64,000 nucleotides of DNA, from positions 44,023-108,022 of the forward strand of contig NZ_AZEI01000082.1 of the NCBI RefSeq assembly GCF_001436255.1, given 5' to 3'. Origin of the DNA: Lentilactobacillus rapi DSM 19907 = JCM 15042 (GTDB taxonomy: Bacteria > Bacillota > Bacilli > Lactobacillales > Lactobacillaceae). Numbering within the stretch: position 1 is the first letter of the stretch; each line of letters begins with the position of its first letter. Position numbers and translations under genes: made by a program. The notes under the pieces were generated by a model that had not been told where the DNA came from, did not search any database, and saw only the letters and a list, made by a program, of their open reading frames with translations. Shown here piece after piece: positions 54,244-63,839 of this stretch.

Positions 54244-54317
54244 AATCTTTAGTGAGTTCCCACACGATCAGCTTGAATAACCGCGCGGTACAAATCATAT
54301 TATTTTGAAGGAATAAC

Positions 54318-54348
54318 AAAAGGCTCGACAAAATTAATTGTTCGAGCC
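54318..54348 (-). terminator. Terminator after the first S-layer gene
   Basis: GGCTCGACAA pairs with TTGTTCGAGCC; T-rich on the minus strand side. Confidence 0.65.
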
Positions 54349-54408
54349 CCCTATTAAAAAGATGAGTTAATCCATGAATATGTGGTGTAGATTGATTAAG
54401 ATGCGTGA

Positions 54409-56010
54409 TTACTTAGCAACGTAATCGGTGTTGCCATGTTGAGTGTTTACAGTTGCAGGAACTGATCCATTAATGGTGAATTGTTGGAAGACAACCTTAA
54501 CTGTTGCACCCTTTGTTTGATCTGGTGTGTTAACTCCAAGAGTTCTAGCGGCATCATAAACATAGAAGTAATGGTTGTTACCACTATTTAATGAATCTCC
54601 GTAGAATCCAGTCTTAGGATTACCAGTTTGTTGGTTATTAGCATAAGGATCAGTCAAAGCTTTAGCAGCAACAGGTACAGCGTTGTCAGCCTTATTTAAC
54701 TCTTTAACAAAGTTACCACCATCATTAAAGAAGTCTGACATCTTGAATGACTTGTCAGTGTTTGAATTGTCAGGAAGTGCTCTTGACTGTGCATCAGCAG
54801 TTAATGCTGGGAATGAGTTCATTGCAAAGTCACTAGGCTTCATCTGAACTAAGTCGCCGTTAGCACCCTTCTCATAGTAGTATTGTACCTTTGTAGCAGC
54901 AGCGGTTGGGGTTACATCAACGGTTAAAGTATCACCAAATTTAGCACTGTCTGCAGAAGGAGTAACGCTCAAATTATTGATATCAGTTTTTGAGCCGTTA
55001 GCATCCTTATATGAGAATGCATAACCTGATGGTGCACCGGTATAAGGGATAAAGTCTGATACGCTGCGACCAGTGTTATCAACTTTTCCAGTGGTGGCAT
55101 CACCTTGCTTAGTATCAGTTGATGCAGTTGTCCAAGTATTCGTCTTGTCAATTGTCTTACCAGTTGTTACGTCACGGTAAGCAATCTTAACGCTCTTGTT
55201 AGCATCAAAGTTGTCAGTAGGAGTTGTTGAGCCAGTCGTCAAACCACTGAACTTAATCCAACCATTTGCGGCACTGTTGGCTGAGTCAGTTGCTTCAACT
55301 TTAACCCAAAGATCGCCTTCACGAGTACGGGTTGTTTGATCCGTAATCTTGAAAGTAGCGTCCTTGTACTTGCTTGAGTCAGTAATGACACGGCCTTGCT
55401 TGTATTGAGTCCAAGCTGGGGTCTTGTAAGTGACTTGAGTACCATCATTTGAAGTACCAGTCGTTGCAATCTTGTAAGTTGCTGACTTCTGAGCATCAGT
55501 TAAACCAGTGTTTTGGTTTGATGATGTTGAAGTGCTGGTTGCAGATGATGAGTTGCTTGATGCTGTGTTGTCAGCTGCTTTTGGATCAGTCGTTGTGCTG
55601 TATGATTCAACACCACCGCCAAATACGTTAGCAGTCTTGCCACCGTAAATCCAGCCACGGTATTGACCATCAAAAGTAACAACCTTGTAGTAAACAGAAC
55701 CACGGTTCGTTGTAGCAACTCGATAAGCTCGAACGTTATTCTTTGAGCTGGTTGATGATGCTAAACCATTTAAAGTGGTCTTGCTTGCTTTAACACGGGC
55801 ACCCTTTAAAGTACCGGCTTTACTGTATAATGCACTGTTACCAGTAAAGTTAACGTTACGATCAGTAGCGTTAGCAGTTAATGTCTTGTTTGAAACAACC
55901 TTTGCATACGTCTTGGCGCTTGCAGGGTTCGCATTGGCGGCACCAGCAACGGCAACAAAGCCTAAAGCTGCTAAGCCAACGAACAATGACTTCTTGATAC
56001 GATTATTCAA
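54409..56010 (-). CDS. S-layer-type protein 1
   Basis: A 533-aa exported protein. The signal peptide ends at NPASA-KTYA. The N-terminal domain (about 30-145) has ATDRNVNFTGNSALYSKAG, NNVRAYRVATTNRGSVYYK and GQYRGWIYGGK, the SH3-like wall-binding repeats of buchneri-group S-layer proteins. A Ser/Thr linker and a second such module (TYKTPAWTQYKQGRVI) follow, then a MucBP-like region and a unique C-terminal part. Codons are strongly biased, as for a highly expressed gene. TTG at 56010 has GGAGG 8 nt upstream; the frame runs on to 56025. It shares its N-terminal half with the protein at 57773. Confidence 0.88.
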   Translation of the reverse strand: MNNRIKKSLFVGLAALGFVAVAGAANANPASAKTYAKVVSNKTLTANATDRNVNFTGNSALYSKAGTLKGARVKASKTTLNGLASSTSSKNNVRAYRVATTNRGSVYYKVVTFDGQYRGWIYGGKTANVFGGGVESYSTTTDPKAADNTASSNSSSATSTSTSSNQNTGLTDAQKSATYKIATTGTSNDGTQVTYKTPAWTQYKQGRVITDSSKYKDATFKITDQTTRTREGDLWVKVEATDSANSAANGWIKFSGLTTGSTTPTDNFDANKSVKIAYRDVTTGKTIDKTNTWTTASTDTKQGDATTGKVDNTGRSVSDFIPYTGAPSGYAFSYKDANGSKTDINNLSVTPSADSAKFGDTLTVDVTPTAAATKVQYYYEKGANGDLVQMKPSDFAMNSFPALTADAQSRALPDNSNTDKSFKMSDFFNDGGNFVKELNKADNAVPVAAKALTDPYANNQQTGNPKTGFYGDSLNSGNNHYFYVYDAARTLGVNTPDQTKGATVKVVFQQFTINGSVPATVNTQHGNTDYVAK

Positions 56011-56351
56011 TATAATTTCCTCCAATTGCGTTTCAGCAAAGAATAGATACAGTATATCGCGTAAAATCGTCTATGATATTACTAAACTTAAACAATTCTT
56101 CCCCATTATTTCGTAAACATTACAGCCAGAACACAATATCACAATTCCGTAAAGGACCCCTTAAGATAACCTAAAGTTCATAAAATCGTCAAAAGTTTGT
56201 GGTTAATTTATAGGTGGTGAGTTGATTAAACCGTTTGTATTGCTGGCACAACAGGCGTTAGCGAACGCAAAATGAGGTCAACAAAATATGAACATTTCAT
56301 GAACATGCGTCTATCGGAATTGAATTTACTAAAATCGATAAACAAATACGC

Positions 56352-56395
56352 AAAATGGATCAGCAGTCAAATTTAATGATTGCCGATCCATTTTT
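56352..56395. terminator. Hairpin terminator in the intergenic region
   Basis: AAAATGGATC pairs with GATCCATTTTT; both sides A/T-rich. It isolates the small secreted gene and nuclease from upstream transcription. Apart from this, 56011-56521 holds only the presumed S-layer promoter and leader. Confidence 0.6.
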
Positions 56396-56521
56396 GCTGT
56401 CAACCTATTTTATAAAATGAAAATTGGGAACGGTGGTACGTTATTTTCTTCTATCTTATTTAAGTATTAGTGATAAAATAGTAAGTGCAGTGCATCACAA
56501 ACATACTGGGAGGAAATGCAA

Positions 56522-56767
56522 ATGAGTAAGCTCAAACAGGCTTCATTAGTGTTAATTGCGACATTTACTATTGGGGGAACCTTTACAATCGTGCCGCCGA
56601 AGACCGCATCGGCCAGTCGGACTTGGGTGTGGATTGCTCCAAATCATGGCAAACGATATCACTATACCCGGGGTTGCCGCGGATTGAATAACGCCGGCCA
56701 CAAGCGCCACGTGACCCTTCATTGGGCTAAATCGCACCACTATCGTCTTTGTGGTTGGGAAAAATAA
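56522..56767 (+). CDS. Small secreted protein sharing the nuclease N-terminal module
   Basis: An 81-aa protein with a signal peptide ending near TASAS and one module reading TWVWIAPNHGKRYHYTRGCR, then GLNNAGHKRHVTLHWA. The same module opens the EndA-like protein encoded 27 bp downstream (TYVYITRTGKHYFYHRHNR, then GLNRAKKVYRVKL). Cys and His placement hints at metal binding. ATG at 56522 has GGAGG 8 nt upstream. It may be a wall-binding partner or an inhibitor of the nuclease; both are guesses. Confidence 0.75.
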   Translation: MSKLKQASLVLIATFTIGGTFTIVPPKTASASRTWVWIAPNHGKRYHYTRGCRGLNNAGHKRHVTLHWAKSHHYRLCGWEK

Positions 56768-56793
56768 GTTAATGAGACTGAGGGGATGATCCT

Positions 56794-57678
56794 ATTAAGA
56801 AATTTATCTATTGTTTTTTATTAACGATCCTCATGGTTGGTGGCGTCAGTTATGCGCAACCAAGCGAAACGCCCAGTGCATCGACTTACGTCTACATTAC
56901 CCGGACCGGGAAGCACTATTTCTACCACCGGCATAATCGCGGCTTAAACCGAGCCAAGAAAGTCTATCGGGTTAAATTATCAACGGCTCGTAAGAAGGGC
57001 TTGACGTTGGCCAAAACTGATTACAAGCCTGGTAAACGCAAAGTGGTCCGCCGAACAACTCGGAAACGAGCGAAGACGGTCCGCAAGAAGGCCGCCAGTT
57101 CCAGCGGCAAGCATCTGAAGATTGCCGGCAAACAAGTGGTGATCATCAATCATAACAAGCCGAAATTCTCCAGAAACACCCTGTCACTGCGCCATGGTTC
57201 CTGGCAGAAGTACGGTCAGTTGGACTTCTTGAACCGGGCAACCACCGCAAATGCCATGCTGAATAAGCGGCTGATGCCAAGAGCTGAACGGGAACCACTG
57301 TACGTCGACCCCACCGGCTGGCATAACAAGAAAGTTCACGGTGGCTGGCTGTATAATCGTTGTCACCTGATCGGCTACCAGCTGACCGGCCAAAACAACA
57401 ACCTAAGAAACCTGATCACCGGTACCAGGTCGCTGAATACGCCGGGCATGCTGCGGTATGAAAATCGGGTTGCCTACTATCTAAAGAGTAGTAAAAAACA
57501 CTACATTAGATATCAAGTCCGCCCTGTCTTCAAAGCCCACGACCTATTGGCCCGTGGCGTCCAAATGCAAGGCAAATCCGTTGGCAGTAATCGCATCCAC
57601 TTCAACGTGTACATCAAGAATGTGCAGGCTGGCGTTAGGATTGATTATCGGACGGGGATGAGTCGGGTGGTTAGGTAA
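56794..57678 (+). CDS. Secreted DNA/RNA non-specific nuclease (EndA-like)
   Basis: The nuclease domain has YNRCHLIGYQLTGQNNN (catalytic His near residue 191), then LRNLITGTRSLNTPGM and ENRVAYYL, as in streptococcal EndA, where DRGH becomes NRCH. It degrades DNA or RNA outside the cell, for nutrition or DNA entry. The first ATG in frame (56833) would leave half a signal peptide. Reading from ATT at 56794, with GAGGGG 8 nt before it, gives a complete one, KKFIYCFLLTILMVGG, so a rare ATT start is proposed. A basic Arg/Lys stretch links to the small module at the N-terminus. Length from ATT 294 aa. Confidence 0.85.
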   Translation: MKKFIYCFLLTILMVGGVSYAQPSETPSASTYVYITRTGKHYFYHRHNRGLNRAKKVYRVKLSTARKKGLTLAKTDYKPGKRKVVRRTTRKRAKTVRKKAASSSGKHLKIAGKQVVIINHNKPKFSRNTLSLRHGSWQKYGQLDFLNRATTANAMLNKRLMPRAEREPLYVDPTGWHNKKVHGGWLYNRCHLIGYQLTGQNNNLRNLITGTRSLNTPGMLRYENRVAYYLKSSKKHYIRYQVRPVFKAHDLLARGVQMQGKSVGSNRIHFNVYIKNVQAGVRIDYRTGMSRVVR

Positions 57679-57705
57679 AATACAATTAAACAAATATTCA
57701 TTTTA

Positions 57706-57749
57706 AAATTAAAAGCTCTGGAACTCAAAAGTCCCAAAGCTTTTAATTT
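57706..57749. terminator. Bidirectional terminator between nuclease and S-layer 2
   Basis: AAATTAAAAGCT pairs with AGCTTTTAATTT, extended by TGG/CCA; serves both convergent genes. Confidence 0.85.
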
Positions 57750-57772
57750 GTCTCAAATATACTATTTTTTGC

Positions 57773-59689
57773 CTACTTGATCGTTGCGGTTTCTTTAGCG
57801 ATTTTGCTGTAAAATGCGCTTACATTGGTTCCAAAAGTGCCAGAATTGGCGTTATTAGAAAATGTGAACGGAGTGTGATACCACACTAACTTAAATGATG
57901 CAGGGTTAGTGCTACTATCGGGTTCAATTTGTGGGAATACAGGAGAATATAGTGTTCCCATGCCATTATTAGCTTTTATTTGATTTACAATGGCATTTGA
58001 ACTAAACGAAGATCCACTAGTGCCAGGGCCATAAGTCCAATCTTGATTTTCACCATATACATACTGGCCTTCAGCAGCAGACTCAAAATCTGAATTTAAT
58101 TTATTAAGTTCAGGAGTACCATAGGCGCCACCAATATAATCGGCAAGTGCTTTTTGATCAGCGTTACTCATCTTGCCAAGATCAATTGCTGCTAACTTAG
58201 TATCAGCACTAGAACTTGAGGAAGTCCCCTTTGGGAAATCAACGTTCGTTGTATCATAAGCATTCGTATTATCGCTTGCTGGCCTAAACTGACTCAAAGG
58301 CTGATTATCAGCCATTGGCACAATTGTTGAGGTTACTTGATTTGCAGAAACAATACCAATATTAACCTGTCCACCAAAGTTTCCTCTAGCAATCGTATCA
58401 ATTTGACTTGTACTCAAAGAATTACCAGATAGTTGATACCCAGTTCCAGATAATTGTTGGTTAATCTGGCTGGTGATGCTATTAATGTCAGATGCATTCA
58501 AAGTCCAGTAAGAACTGTTGCTTTGTGAATAACCAACATTAGAGCCTCTGGTAGCACCTGATCTGTACCAATCGGTTGACTTGAGAGTCGTTCCATTTGG
58601 TTCTACCAAATTAATTCTCAATGCATTATCCGCAATATTAGAGTTCAAGTACAACTTGACTGAACCACCAAATTGAGCAACCGCCAAATTATTCAACTGG
58701 CTTTGAGTTAAGTTAGAAATATTGTAGCTGTAGTTTGTGCCATGAGTGGAGTTGTAACCAGACAAAGCATTGTTAATAGCTGTTTGTAATGAAGCTTGGT
58801 CGTTGGAATCTAATGACCAGTTGTGAGTTGTGGTGTTGTAGTTTCCTAGATAAGAGTTTCTAGTAGCACCAGCCTTGGTCCAATTGAATGATACCAACGT
58901 GTTGTTGCTGTTGTTTGGATCCATGATGTTGAATTGGATCTGGTTGTCAGCAATCGGCGTTGTTGCGTTCATCTGGGTCAAGCCACTCATCTTAATCCAA
59001 CCAGTTGCTTGGCTGTTTGGATTTGCTGGGTCATAGATGTGAACCCATTGATCTGATGAGCCTTCCTTGGTTCGATAACCAACTGCGTCAATTCGGAATT
59101 GGGTGTTGGCGTATGGACTTGAATCAGTAATTGCCCGGCCAACCTTGTAGTTGGTATATGCAGGTGACTTATAAGTAACTTGGGTGCCATCGTTGGCAGT
59201 TCCAGGTGTGGTAATCTTATAAGTCCCGTTTTGTTGGGCACTTGTTAATGTTGAAAATGCTTGGTTAGTAAATGTTCGATATTGTTGAACCCCGCCGTTG
59301 AAGTCGGAGTCAGTTTTACCACCATAAATCCAACCACGGTAAGAACCATCATAAGTAACGACCTTGTAATAGATGGAGCCACGGTTAGTAGTGGCAATTC
59401 GATAAGCACGAACATTATGCGTTGAAGATGAAACGTTTGAGAAACTGCTTAAGGTAGCTTTTGAAGCGACGACCCGGGCGCCCTTCAAAGTACCAGCCTT
59501 AGTGTATAAAGCATTGTCCCCAGTAAAAGTGACATTCCGATCTTGCGGCAACATGGCCATCTTGCTATTAGATGTGACTCGAGCATAAGTCTTGGCACTT
59601 GCCGGTTGAGAATTTGCCATGCCTGCAGCTGCGACGAAACCTAATGCAGCTACTGACAAGAATAGTGATCTTTTAAGATCAAATCTCAT
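57773..59689 (-). CDS. S-layer-type protein 2
   Basis: A 638-aa exported paralogue of S-layer protein 1. Signal peptide to QPASA-KTYA. N-terminal domain with QDRNVTFTGDNALYTKAG, NVRAYRIATTNRGSIYYK and GSYRGWIYGGK, then the second module YKSPAYTNYKVGRAI. The middle is new: two tandem repeats of about 95 residues (from about 265 and 370), each with GATRnSnxGY, WxLxxxD and a QFGG or NFGG close, resembling MucBP-like folds. The C-terminal part is unique. AGGAGG and a strong promoter precede the ATG. Two such genes suggest switching or mixed layers. Confidence 0.88.
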   Translation of the reverse strand: MRFDLKRSLFLSVAALGFVAAAGMANSQPASAKTYARVTSNSKMAMLPQDRNVTFTGDNALYTKAGTLKGARVVASKATLSSFSNVSSSTHNVRAYRIATTNRGSIYYKVVTYDGSYRGWIYGGKTDSDFNGGVQQYRTFTNQAFSTLTSAQQNGTYKITTPGTANDGTQVTYKSPAYTNYKVGRAITDSSPYANTQFRIDAVGYRTKEGSSDQWVHIYDPANPNSQATGWIKMSGLTQMNATTPIADNQIQFNIMDPNNSNNTLVSFNWTKAGATRNSYLGNYNTTTHNWSLDSNDQASLQTAINNALSGYNSTHGTNYSYNISNLTQSQLNNLAVAQFGGSVKLYLNSNIADNALRINLVEPNGTTLKSTDWYRSGATRGSNVGYSQSNSSYWTLNASDINSITSQINQQLSGTGYQLSGNSLSTSQIDTIARGNFGGQVNIGIVSANQVTSTIVPMADNQPLSQFRPASDNTNAYDTTNVDFPKGTSSSSSADTKLAAIDLGKMSNADQKALADYIGGAYGTPELNKLNSDFESAAEGQYVYGENQDWTYGPGTSGSSFSSNAIVNQIKANNGMGTLYSPVFPQIEPDSSTNPASFKLVWYHTPFTFSNNANSGTFGTNVSAFYSKIAKETATIK

Positions 59690-59734
59690 AAATAACCCCT
59701 CCTAAACAATATATCTTATGTCTGTTACACTTTC

Positions 59735-59762
59735 ATTATACAGTTTATGAAATGGGTTTCAA
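59735..59762 (-). promoter_or_regulatory. Promoter of S-layer gene 2
   Basis: TTGAAA (59757-59762) and TATAAT (59735-59740), spacing 16 bp, about 45 bp before the ATG. Confidence 0.6.
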
Positions 59763-59803
59763 AGAATAAGCCTATTGAAAATGAGATTTTAAAGATAAAA
59801 CCA

Positions 59804-59839
59804 GGGCACTGCTGATCTGTAGAAGATCAGTGGTGCCCC
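59804..59839 (-). terminator. Terminator after the carbonic anhydrase gene
   Basis: GGGCAC pairs with GTGCCC and CTGATCT with AGATCAG; T-rich tail on the minus strand. Confidence 0.75.
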
Positions 59840-59933
59840 AATTTGGTATATGTTTAAATAGTAATGATTTTAATGTTAGTTGGTGATTTTCACATTAAGT
59901 CAAATCAGTAAATGAAGTAATTCTGCGATGCAA

Positions 59934-60563
59934 CTACTTGTACCATTCGATCATCCGACCATTTAATTCCTGTGGTTGTCGATTATCATACGGAAATTGT
60001 TGCTTAAACCAATCCAGCTGAGCCGCACTCACGGTCACCTTTGGATTCGTCACGACCAGCCATTCCACCCCTTCAGTTAGCGGTGGCGTGGTTAGTGATC
60101 CCAAATAATGAAAACCAACTGGCTGTTCTGGCAGCCACTGATCAATTTGGATGTCGGCCGGATCGGTTTTGCCAGTAGTGAAACCATCAATAATCTGTTG
60201 GAATGCCGGATCAGCGGCCCCAGTTTGAACTAGCAACGCCACGACGACCAACTGGCCAATGGCATTTTGATGGACCAAATGAATTTCCAGCGGGAACTGT
60301 TTGCCATCAATTAGATGTTCTGACCCCGCGTGAAAGTGAACCTGTTGAAATGCAAACGATCGCCCAAAAATTTCTGCGTTGCCAGTTCCAGGCAAGCGGA
60401 CGGTGGTCTGGTCGTCAACTTCTTGTTGCAGGTGATACTTGGATTGAGTGCTGAATTCAAGTGTCCCCTCTCTTACCACCGCCGTCTTCGTTTCAATATT
60501 AATCGGTGATTGCTGGGTCCCAAAGCCATTGGACCATTGTTCCTGATGATTGTAATCGAGCAT
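59934..60563 (-). CDS. Alpha-type carbonic anhydrase
   Basis: A 209-aa enzyme of the alpha class with WSNGFGTQQSPINI at the N-terminus and the zinc ligands His76, His78 (VHFHAGSEH) and His95 (EIHLVH). It hydrates CO2 to bicarbonate. There is no clear signal peptide, although many bacterial alpha-class enzymes are exported. Bicarbonate supply for biotin-dependent carboxylation fits the accC gene elsewhere in the window, but no close link is shown. ATG 60563 has AAGGG 9 nt upstream; the ATG at 60572 touches the site. Confidence 0.92.
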   Translation of the reverse strand: MLDYNHQEQWSNGFGTQQSPINIETKTAVVREGTLEFSTQSKYHLQQEVDDQTTVRLPGTGNAEIFGRSFAFQQVHFHAGSEHLIDGKQFPLEIHLVHQNAIGQLVVVALLVQTGAADPAFQQIIDGFTTGKTDPADIQIDQWLPEQPVGFHYLGSLTTPPLTEGVEWLVVTNPKVTVSAAQLDWFKQQFPYDNRQPQELNGRMIEWYK

Positions 60564-60886
60564 GTGGGTCATCCCTTCAATAATTGTTTGAATCTAGTTT
60601 ACAATATTTTGGAAAATTGACCAGATGCATTTACATTCATTTACTAAACATCTTGAAAGAAGCTGAAGTTAACTGCAAAATGCGTCCCTGCTGTTACGAC
60701 TTAAATGTTGGTACCTCAGTTAGATTCCACGGAAGGAATCTCAACGATTGAAGAAAACATCGTCAATTGTGAACAAAAACCGAAACCTCTGTGAATATAA
60801 GCGGGAAAGTTGAGCGCCGATGATTCCCTTTGTTACGATGATTGCGAAAACAAGTAGTTAGGGAAATTCATATGGAGGAAGATGAC

Positions 60887-62614
60887 ATGAAATCAGCTAA
60901 ATTTTATTGTGTGAGTGCACTGACAGCATTGCTCCTGATGGGTGCTGGTGGGGCGGTGATGGCGAATGATGGTAGTGCAGAGGATAATTCGCGAGTTTCG
61001 CGAGTTAATCCGGGTCAAGATGAAAGGGTTCCAATTGATGGTGATGATGTGACAATCGATCAAGGCGGTATCATCCATAACTTTAGCAACCCTGCAAAGG
61101 CAGCTAAGTTATTGGCCGGCGGACATTTAGAAGTTCCAGGTAAAATTGGTCCAACTACCGTGACCGGAATAGGTGAAGGTGTTTTCAGCTATATTAACTT
61201 ATCTTATCTCCTGAAAGGAGATAATACTGATCACTTCCAAGGAGGAAATTCATCTCTTCTGGGAATGTCAGGGATAACATTTGCAGACCCCCAACATGTT
61301 TCTGTGATTGGAAATGGAGCCTTTTCTCAAAACCAAATTTCATCCATTGATCTTCCTGCGGCTGTTGAAATTGGGTCAGGGGCATTTGCTGAAAATCAAA
61401 TTTCTGACGTCTCTTTGCCTAAAGTAACTACAATTGAAGATGCTGCCTTCATATTTAATAGAATTAAAAGTCTTAATCTACCAAAGATACAAACTCTTTC
61501 TTCTGCTGCATTCGCATTTAACAGTTTGTCTAATGTCAATTTAAGAAGTTCTGAGGAAAGTAGTATGATTGTAATTAAACCCGAGGCATTTTCTTGGCAA
61601 AATCTGTCAAACGCAAATAATGGCTTACAGCTCAAAAATTCTGCATTTAAAGCAAACGTTCCCCACCAAGATCCACTCAAGTGGCAAACGATCACTCAAT
61701 CCATACAGCCGTCATTTAAGATTAATGGTATCCAGCAAATCAAGCCGAATGATGTAACAATCAACCAGTTGGAAACGGACGATCAATTTAATAAAGAGGT
61801 TGAAAATAACTATAATAATAGGCAGTTCACAAACATCCCTAAGGCAACCGATTTGCATAACAAATTCGGAATTTACATTCTCTATGAACCATCCAACGGC
61901 GTTAACTCCGAATCTAATTTAAACCAAACTATTAACCGCAATTCAAAAGAATCCAGATCAACAAAAATCGGCGACTACTCCACCGGTGCCCTGGTCACCA
62001 TCGTGGATCCAACCACGCCACCAACGCCGGGACCTGACCCAGAAACTGAAAAGCAGCCGGACACTAATAGCAGTTCAGCCGACTCAACCAATAATAGCTC
62101 CGGCAAAACAATCAATATCCACCCCGTACCCGATCTGGATTTCCCACATCAGTCAGAATCGGCCGACAAAGTGACCACCAAGAGTCCCTACATGATTTAT
62201 AACAAAAAGACCATTCGGGTACACAAAAATAAAGAGCTCACTTCCCCACTCAAAACTTACAGGAAAGTCGCTCGTCACAAAGCCAAAACATTCAAAGTTC
62301 TCGGCGTTGCTTATTCCAAAAATGGGGCTAAGCGTTACAAAGTAGCTGGGGGTTATGTCACTGCCCATGAAGACTACGTTGCTAATCTCTACTACCAAAG
62401 TACCCCAAAAAGCAAGAAAATCAAGGTCATCGCCACCAAAGGCCTCCACAAATACAAGGACGCCAAATTGACGAAGAAAGCAGCCAAAAGCCACGTTTCC
62501 CGTAACAAGCTGCTCAAAGTTACCAAGATTGTGACACACGGCAACCTGACCCGCTACCACTTGGCCGACGGGACCTATGTTTCAGGCAATAAGAAATTGG
62601 TGTTGCAGCAATAA
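60887..62614 (+). CDS. BspA-type LRR surface protein with DUF5776 modules
   Basis: A 575-aa exported protein. Signal peptide to about residue 27. Residues 60-220 hold BspA-type leucine-rich repeats (LRR_5), such as IGNGAFSQNQISSIDLP, IGSGAFAENQISDVSLP and IEDAAFIFNRIKSLNLP. A middle domain is unassigned. A Pro/Asp/Ser linker (about 380-420) leads to two DUF5776-like basic modules that end TYVSGNKKLVL, as in the protein at 16068. It is a likely adhesin held at the wall by its C-terminus. ATG 60887 has GGAGG 8 nt upstream. The 300 bp before it show no other feature. Confidence 0.85.
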   Translation: MKSAKFYCVSALTALLLMGAGGAVMANDGSAEDNSRVSRVNPGQDERVPIDGDDVTIDQGGIIHNFSNPAKAAKLLAGGHLEVPGKIGPTTVTGIGEGVFSYINLSYLLKGDNTDHFQGGNSSLLGMSGITFADPQHVSVIGNGAFSQNQISSIDLPAAVEIGSGAFAENQISDVSLPKVTTIEDAAFIFNRIKSLNLPKIQTLSSAAFAFNSLSNVNLRSSEESSMIVIKPEAFSWQNLSNANNGLQLKNSAFKANVPHQDPLKWQTITQSIQPSFKINGIQQIKPNDVTINQLETDDQFNKEVENNYNNRQFTNIPKATDLHNKFGIYILYEPSNGVNSESNLNQTINRNSKESRSTKIGDYSTGALVTIVDPTTPPTPGPDPETEKQPDTNSSSADSTNNSSGKTINIHPVPDLDFPHQSESADKVTTKSPYMIYNKKTIRVHKNKELTSPLKTYRKVARHKAKTFKVLGVAYSKNGAKRYKVAGGYVTAHEDYVANLYYQSTPKSKKIKVIATKGLHKYKDAKLTKKAAKSHVSRNKLLKVTKIVTHGNLTRYHLADGTYVSGNKKLVLQQ

Positions 62615-62636
62615 CCGACTATCATCTCCATGTCAC

Positions 62637-62669
62637 CAGAACATTGGCCAATTGATGTTCTGGTTTTTT
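62637..62669 (+). terminator. Intrinsic terminator after the LRR protein
   Basis: CCAGAACAT pairs with ATGTTCTGG, then six T. Confidence 0.85.
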
Positions 62670-62689
62670 GATTTCCCGTCAGAAAAAGG

Positions 62690-62717
62690 TTGACTTATCT
62701 TCAAAAAGTATTAGACT
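62690..62717 (+). promoter_or_regulatory. Possible promoter of L-HicDH gene
   Basis: TTGACT (62690-62695) and TAGACT (62712-62717), spacing 16 bp. A second TTGACA at about 62836 lacks a well-spaced -10 box. No operator was recognised in 62718-62900. Confidence 0.35.
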
Positions 62718-62900
62718 TTTATGATAATTAATCTAATAATTGAATTTCGTTTAAACAACGATGGCAATCGGTTGCAATCCACTGTTTTGAATGGATTCTC
62801 ACCCATAAAATTCAGGCATCCATTTAACAAAGGATTGACAATCAATACATAATATTAGGTTAAAAATAATAATTTTCTAAGAATAACAGGAGGATGTTAT

Positions 62901-63839
62901 ATGACAAGAAAAGTTGGCGTTATTGGAATGGGACACGTTGGTTCAACTGTTGCAAATTACATAATTAATGGTGGGTTCACAGATGATATTGTCTTAATTG
63001 ACACGAACGAATTAAAGGTGAACGCCGATGCAACCGACTTCACCGATGCTTTAGCAAACCTGCCTTTCCATACTAAAATTACCGTTAACGATTACGACGC
63101 ATTAAAAGATGCTGACGTGATCATTTCTGCCGTTGGTAAAATCAGCCTACAGAAAGATAATCCAAAGCATGACCGGTTCGTTGAATTACCATTTACCAAG
63201 CAAGCCGTCAAGGACGTTTCCGCTAAAATCAAAGCATCCGGCTTCAACGGCATCTTAATCGACATCACCAACCCATGTGACGTTATCACCACCATGTACC
63301 AAAAGTACACGGGGCTTCCTAAGAAACACGTCATGGGAACTGGAACGTTACTCGATTCATCTCGAATGAAGCGGGCCGTTGCCCAAGAATTAAACATTGA
63401 CCCTCGTTCGGTCGATGGCTACAACTTAGGCGAACACGGGAACTCACAATTCACCGCTTGGTCTGCCGTGCGAGTCTTAGGTCATCCAATCACCAAAGTT
63501 GCCAAAGAACGTAACATTGATTTAACTGAATTAGACGAAATTGCCAAGGCCGGTGGCTACACCGTCTTCCATGGCAAGCTGTACACCAACTACGGGATTG
63601 CGTCAGCCGCAGTGAGATTAGCCCGCACCATCATGAGCGACGCCCACACTGAACTACCCGTTTCCAACTGGCATGAAGAATACAACACTTACCTCTCCTA
63701 CCCAGCCATTGTTGGCCGTGACGGGATTGAAGAACAAGTTCACTTGGACCTCACCGATGAAGAAAAGGAAAAGTTGGCTGAATCAGCTAACTATATCCGG
63801 ACTCGTTTTGAAGATACGGTCGCTTCGCTAGGTGATTAG
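62901..63839 (+). CDS. hicDH: L-2-hydroxyisocaproate dehydrogenase (LDH/MDH family)
   Basis: A 312-aa NAD-dependent enzyme with GMGHVGSTVA at 9-18, DITNPCDVITT near residue 125 and the catalytic His in LGEHGNSQF. It matches Weissella L-HicDH over its length, including GTGTLLDSSRM and TNYGIASAA. It reduces branched-chain 2-oxo acids such as 2-oxoisocaproate to L-hydroxy acids, reoxidising NADH from amino acid breakdown. AGGAGG precedes the ATG. The F1 array begins at its stop. Activity on pyruvate is likely low but cannot be excluded. Confidence 0.93.
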   Translation: MTRKVGVIGMGHVGSTVANYIINGGFTDDIVLIDTNELKVNADATDFTDALANLPFHTKITVNDYDALKDADVIISAVGKISLQKDNPKHDRFVELPFTKQAVKDVSAKIKASGFNGILIDITNPCDVITTMYQKYTGLPKKHVMGTGTLLDSSRMKRAVAQELNIDPRSVDGYNLGEHGNSQFTAWSAVRVLGHPITKVAKERNIDLTELDEIAKAGGYTVFHGKLYTNYGIASAAVRLARTIMSDAHTELPVSNWHEEYNTYLSYPAIVGRDGIEEQVHLDLTDEEKEKLAESANYIRTRFEDTVASLGD

